A stretch of DNA of 64,000 bases, from NCBI RefSeq assembly GCF_013402875.1, contig NZ_CP058579.1, positions 3,782,001-3,846,000 on the forward strand, read 5' to 3'. Positions 60,679 through 64,000 of the stretch are shown piece by piece. This DNA is from Halorarum salinum. Its GTDB lineage: Archaea; Halobacteriota; Halobacteria; Halobacteriales; Haloferacaceae. Position 1 is the stretch's first letter. Every line of letters starts with the position of its first letter. The notes under the pieces are model-generated. The model was not told the DNA's origin. It did not search any database and saw nothing but the letters and a program-made list of their open reading frames with translations. A program made the position numbers and the translations under genes.

Positions 60679-61521
60679 CTATCGCTCGCCCGGAACCCGC
60701 CGCACCCAGTCGTCGCTCCGGTACTTCCCCTCGGCGATCTCCTCGGCGCGGGCGAGTTCCGCGTCCGTCCACTCGCCCGCCGCCGCGTCGGCCCACTCCG
60801 CGAGCGCGTCCTCGAACGCCGCGACCGCGTCCGCGCGCGTCGCGTCCGTCAGTTCCGCGATGCCGACCACCCGCTCCGCGAAGCGCGAGTCGGTCACGCC
60901 CGGGTCCGCGAAGCAGGCCAGGTGCTCCCCCGCCTTCGCCTCGTAGGTCACGGAGCCGTGCTGGATGACCGCGTCCTCGCGGCGGTACTGGGCGTTCCCG
61001 GAGAGCTTCCGACCGCCGCCGCCCGCCGAGAGCACGTCGTGGGCCGGGTGGAGCCCCCGGAGGTAGCACGCGGGGTGGTGGATGGCCTCGCGCTCCTCGC
61101 TCACGTAGTCGGCGTCGACGCCGAGCCGGGCGAACGCGTCCAGCACCGGTTCGCAGAGGAGGTGGTACGCTTCCAGCAGCGACCCGGGGAGTTCGGCCGC
61201 CGGGGCGGTGATGGAGTACGAGACGTCGCCCGAGTAGTCGTGGTAGATGCCGCCCCCGCCGGTCTGACGGCGCGTCACGTCCACGCCCGCGTCGGCGCAG
61301 TGGCCCCAGTCGACCGTCTCGGGGTCCTGGTTGTAGCCGAGCGAGAGGCACGACGGCTCCCAGCGGTACACCCGGACGGTTCGCGGGCCGCCGTCGGCCG
61401 CAGTCTCGGCCGCGACCTCGTCGAGTGCCATGTTCAGCGGACCTGGCCGGGCCTCCTCGCGGATCAGCCGCCACTCGCGGTCCGCGAGGGGGCCGACTGA
61501 ATCCGCGTCGCCGTCAGTCAT
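60679..61521 (-). CDS. Biotin/lipoate protein ligase family protein
   Basis: A 280-residue protein of the lipoate-ligase A/B fold. Signature: LNMALDEV start, [37 protein letters not shown] (active-site RRxGGG-type loop) and [26 protein letters not shown] (conserved lysine). Attaches lipoyl or a related acyl group to 2-oxoacid dehydrogenases or glycine-cleavage H protein. Which substrate is used is not established. It starts 88 bases from the divergent nfo end. Confidence 0.85.
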   Translation of the reverse strand: MTDGDADSVGPLADREWRLIREEARPGPLNMALDEVAAETAADGGPRTVRVYRWEPSCLSLGYNQDPETVDWGHCADAGVDVTRRQTGGGGIYHDYSGDVSYSITAPAAELPGSLLEAYHLLCEPVLDAFARLGVDADYVSEEREAIHHPACYLRGLHPAHDVLSAGGGGRKLSGNAQYRREDAVIQHGSVTYEAKAGEHLACFADPGVTDSRFAERVVGIAELTDATRADAVAAFEDALAEWADAAAGEWTDAELARAEEIAEGKYRSDDWVRRVPGER

Positions 61522-61586
61522 GCCCGAGGATGGACCACGACGGGGCAAAGACCCCTCGGTGTCGCGGTGTGAACCGACCGGGTTGC

Positions 61587-61830
61587 GGTGGCGCGCGTGA
61601 CGGCGAGCCCAAAGGGCGAGCGGACGCGCGCGAGGGATGAGAGAGGAGCGGAGCGACGAGCGAATCGGCTGGGGAGGACGTGGGCGGGGCGGGTGCGGTG
61701 GGTGGGACTGAAAGGGGCCGCGGCTATCGGCGACGGCGCGGACCGACAAGCACCGCAGCCGAACGAGCGAAGCGAGTGAGGCGAGGAGCGCAGCGGCCGC
61801 ACCGAGCCGACAGCCGCGGGGGCTTTCGGG
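61587..61830. repeat. Interspersed repeat element, copy D (left-truncated)
   Basis: Carries the inverse of the 25.7 kb arm (agcgacgagcgaatcggctg at about 61657-61676), then gtgggactgaaaggggccgc (61705-61724), ccgcggctatcggcgac, and near the end gccgacagccgcgg followed by gggggctttcgggggc (about 61818-61833). The left terminal repeat gcctcgaaagcccc is missing, so this copy is truncated. It fills most of the 376-base gap between lplA-like and the AT-rich cassette. Confidence 0.55.
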
Positions 61831-61897
61831 GGCTCTCGCTCAGGACGAGACGAAACCCTCGGTACGCCCGCTATGTTCTTCGTAGAGAGCGGTGGAG

Positions 61898-62338
61898 CTA
61901 TCGTTCTTTGATCCACCATTCAATGACCCGCAGGCCAAGGTCGTAACCTCGGGGGTCCGGACGTGTGATTGCCCCATAGAGAATGACACCCATCATGGTT
62001 GCACTTGATTGAATCACTCCCTCGTTCCATCCGGCCCGGAACCGGAGTTCTGTTGGAGGTACCCGAGTGCGTATCCTCCAGAACGGATACGCACTCTCAG
62101 TTACAAGGGCTTTTGCGAATACCAGGCCAGTGTTTAACGAATAGATGAACAGAGTCACTCCAAACGAGAGGATAATTGATGGAATCGATGGAACTCCGAG
62201 AGTTCTGGCGACCCAATTAACGATCAGTCCGAGAGCAGCAGAAAGCGCAGCATCTGAGAGGTTTAGCAAGTCAAGGTGAGTGCCGAACGTTACATATTGA
62301 CGTCGAGTTTCGTCAAGACCCTGTCTTCCCATTCTCAT
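61898..62338 (-). CDS. Membrane protein of an AT-rich two-gene cassette
   Basis: A 146-residue protein started at M near 62338; alternatives are 62440 and a further M at 62332. Three hydrophobic segments: AALSAALGLIVNWVARTLG, IPSIILSFGVTLFIYSLNTGL and SATMMGVILYGAI, with a short conserved-looking loop GWNEGVIQSS between the second and third. Low GC for this genome. It follows the 88-residue gene with a short overlap. No family recognised. Confidence 0.55.
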   Translation of the reverse strand: MRMGRQGLDETRRQYVTFGTHLDLLNLSDAALSAALGLIVNWVARTLGVPSIPSIILSFGVTLFIYSLNTGLVFAKALVTESAYPFWRIRTRVPPTELRFRAGWNEGVIQSSATMMGVILYGAITRPDPRGYDLGLRVIEWWIKER

Positions 62339-62579
62339 CCATGCTCGTTTCTCCCCACTCCGTCGCGTCACTCTCGTCTCGGTGATTAACATATATCTCG
62401 CACAAATCGTCCCTGAAGGACAATAACGTCTCATCGCCAAATATGGAATCGAGTTGTGCCTGGGCCTTCTCTATCTCGGATTTGAATAGGCCACTGACCG
62501 GCATTGAGGCACGATTGTATGTCCGTTGGTTTAAGTTTCGTCCAGTTACTCCCCAAACAGATACAATCTCGACATCCAT
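62313..62579 (-). CDS. Soluble partner protein of the AT-rich cassette
   Basis: An 88-residue protein started at MDVEIVSVWGVTGRNLNQ (62579). The first 28 residues look like a beta unit, the middle is a helix (LFKSEIEKAQAQLDSIFGDE), and the tail is Glu/Asp-rich. A short upstream extension exists but lacks coding character. It overlaps the downstream membrane-protein gene by 26 bases, so the two are coupled. Function unknown; the pair resembles a small cargo operon. Confidence 0.5.
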   Translation of the reverse strand: MDVEIVSVWGVTGRNLNQRTYNRASMPVSGLFKSEIEKAQAQLDSIFGDETLLSFRDDLCEIYVNHRDESDATEWGETSMDENGKTGS

Positions 62580-62662
62580 CAGATGTCGACCAAGCACTAG
62601 ATTCGATAACTGATGCTTTCGTGACCGACCGCTTTTACCGCGTCCCACGCCTCGTGTAACAC

Positions 62663-63580
62663 ATGGTCGAGAACGTCGCGGGGGTGATGGCCGAACTCGA
62701 ACCCGAGGACTTCTACCTCCTCTCGGGCGTCGAGCAGGGGATGCGCTTCTCCGAGTGGGTGAACCGCGAGAAGCTCCCCGAGTACGCGAACCTCACCGAC
62801 GAGGAGGTCGAGTACCGGGTCGACCGGTGTTCCGACCGCGGGCTGATCCGGCGCAAGACGATCCAGTACGAGGGGTACCAGCTCACCTTCCGGGGGTACG
62901 ACGCGCTCGCGCTGCACACGTTCGCCGAGCGGGACACCGTCCTCGGCGTGGGCGCCCCCCTCGGCGTCGGCAAGGAGTCGGACGTGTACGAGGTGGAGTC
63001 GTACCGGCCGTTCGCGCTGAAGTTCCACCGCGAGGGGTACACCAACTTCCGCGAGGTGAGCAAGGGACGCGACTACACCGCAGACCGCCAGCACGTCTCC
63101 TGGCAGTACACCGCCCGGAAGGCCGCCGAGCGCGAGTACGGCGCGCTGGAGGACCTCTACCCCGACGTCTCGGTTCCCCGCCCCGTCGATCACAACCGCC
63201 ACGCCATCGTGATGGAGAAGCTCCCGGGGCCGGAGCTCGCGGACGCGAAGCTCCGGTCGGAACAGGTGGTCGGCGTCCTCGATCTGGTCCTCCGCGAGGT
63301 CGCGGCCGCCCACCGGGTCGGCTACGTCCACGCCGACATGAGCGAGTACAACGTCGCCGTGAGCGAGGACGGCGTCGTCGTGTTCGACTGGCCCCAGTCG
63401 GTCGGGACCGACCACGAGAACGCCGACGAACTGCTCGCGCGCGACGTGGCGAACCTGATCGGCTACTTCCGCCGGAAGTACCCGCGGGAGACGCCCGAGG
63501 TCGACGCGGACGCCGTCGCCGACGCTATTGCCGGCGGCGAGTTCGAGTCCGTGCGGACGTTCGGCGAGGCGGAGCAGTAA
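62663..63580 (+). CDS. rio2: Rio2 serine/threonine protein kinase
   Basis: Atypical kinase for small-subunit ribosome maturation. 305 residues: an N-terminal winged helix (about 1-80: VMAELEPEDFYLLSGVEQGM, then NLTDEEVEYRVDRCSDRGLI), then the RIO kinase domain with GVGKESDVYEVESY (flexible P-loop), FALKFHREG (catalytic Lys), GYVHADMSEYNVAV (catalytic loop Asp and Asn) and VVFDWPQSVG (metal-binding Asp). It is divergent from the AT-rich cassette. Confidence 0.95.
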   Translation: MVENVAGVMAELEPEDFYLLSGVEQGMRFSEWVNREKLPEYANLTDEEVEYRVDRCSDRGLIRRKTIQYEGYQLTFRGYDALALHTFAERDTVLGVGAPLGVGKESDVYEVESYRPFALKFHREGYTNFREVSKGRDYTADRQHVSWQYTARKAAEREYGALEDLYPDVSVPRPVDHNRHAIVMEKLPGPELADAKLRSEQVVGVLDLVLREVAAAHRVGYVHADMSEYNVAVSEDGVVVFDWPQSVGTDHENADELLARDVANLIGYFRRKYPRETPEVDADAVADAIAGGEFESVRTFGEAEQ

Positions 63581-63625
63581 CGGGTTTCCTCAACAGTTTT
63601 CCCGCAGTCGGACGTGTCCGGACGC

Positions 63626-63946
63626 ATGAACGAGTCCCTCGCGGCGCTGTTCCTCCTCGCCGCCCTCCTCTCGCCCGCGCTCGTGAGTCGTCGGCCCGGT
63701 GTGCTCGGCCGGGCCGGCGCGGCGACCGCCGGAACCCTCGCGCTCGCGTACGGCGGCCGGGAGGTGCTCCGCGCGCTCGGCGGCGGCCACTACTGCTGCT
63801 CGCACGGCTACTACGCGGCCGCCGGCGTCGTCCTCGCCTTCGCCGGGTGGATCGCCCTGCTGCCGGCCCTGGGGGTCGTCGAGCCGCCGCGTCCGCCCGG
63901 CGAGCGGGGCGCCCCGTCCGCCACGAACCGTCCGGACGAGCCCTGA
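63626..63946 (+). CDS. Small membrane protein, unknown function
   Basis: A 106-residue protein from ATG 63626. It has two to three hydrophobic helices (LAALFLLAALLSPALV; AATAGTLALAYGGREVLRAL; AAAGVVLAFAGWIALLPALGVV), with a CC and HG motif (GGHYCCSHGYYAA) in the middle loop that could bind metal. A Pro/Arg-rich tail ends the protein. It follows Rio2 in the same direction by 45 bases. Confidence 0.65.
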   Translation: MNESLAALFLLAALLSPALVSRRPGVLGRAGAATAGTLALAYGGREVLRALGGGHYCCSHGYYAAAGVVLAFAGWIALLPALGVVEPPRPPGERGAPSATNRPDEP

Positions 63947-64000
63947 GCCGACGGCGCTTCGAAGTCCTTAACAGCGACCCCGCGGTACTACCGCCAACTC

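Noticed and set aside
1-64000. CRISPR arrays, rRNA genes, complete insertion sequences, replication origin
   Set aside because: No regularly spaced repeats, no rRNA sequence, no transposase and no Orc1/Cdc6 gene were seen.

Overview
This is a stretch of haloarchaeal (class Halobacteria) chromosome. The evidence is very high GC, acidic Asp/Glu-rich proteins, archaeal information-processing genes (EF-2, EF-1A, uS10, TFB, RLI/ABCE1, Rio2 kinase), archaeal cell-division proteins (SepF, a CetZ-type tubulin), a SAMP-activating E1, an F420:NADPH reductase, twin-arginine signal peptides, and TATA boxes about 25 bases ahead of start codons (leaderless transcripts). The genus cannot be fixed from the sequence; a Haloferacales-type organism is a guess.

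Layout. 1-4.7 kb is a less GC-rich accessory segment with two lipoproteins, a core-only tyrosine recombinase, a mini zinc protein beside a winged-helix regulator, and a Bat-type regulator. 4.7-14.6 kb holds a DUF5781-like metalloprotein, EF-2, a secreted PQQ-type propeller, an ACT regulator plus homoserine dehydrogenase operon, EF-1A with uS10, and a rhomboid protease. A tRNA-Ala(CGC) at 14.66 kb is followed by an AT-rich island to about 17.1 kb: gene remnants, a C2H2 mini zinc finger, and an unrecognised protein with a HEPN-like RX4H motif. 17.1-32.9 kb carries a pilin, CetZ, RNB ribonuclease, a PAS histidine kinase, a PUA protein, a DUF1028 protein, SepF, a PrsW protease, FAU-1 and RLI. 33-48.7 kb carries a ferritin-like protein, archaemetzincin, a HAD hydrolase, an F420 reductase, an MDR oxidoreductase, UbaA, TFB, citrate synthase, a MATE exporter, an arylamine N-acetyltransferase, threonine ammonia-lyase, RidA and tRNA-Ser(GGA). 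48.8-52.9 kb is a group of three exported proteins (GH5-like, NosD-like, metallophosphoesterase). 52.9-64 kb holds riboflavin synthase, an M24 peptidase, a UvrD-like helicase, M32 carboxypeptidase, endonuclease IV, a lipoate ligase-like protein, an AT-rich two-gene cassette and Rio2.

The most unusual signals are regulatory. The homoserine dehydrogenase operon begins with a 46-codon leaderless ORF rich in Thr and Ile (it contains TSTTII), placed 27-30 bases after a TATA box, whose stop codon touches the start of the ACT gene; it resembles a bacterial thr leader peptide. The threonine ammonia-lyase gene has a 17-codon leaderless ORF in the same position, and its start codon begins a perfect 7-bp hairpin. 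RidA, which disposes of the reactive enamine made by threonine ammonia-lyase, lies about 1 kb further on. Together these suggest translation-coupled control of Thr/Ile metabolism; this is inference.

A family of interspersed elements occupies five intergenic gaps (about 25.7, 33.1, 37.0, 59.2 and 61.6 kb). The best copy, 59221-59624, is bounded by perfect 14-bp terminal inverted repeats and looks like a MITE. No CRISPR array, complete insertion sequence, rRNA or replication origin was seen.
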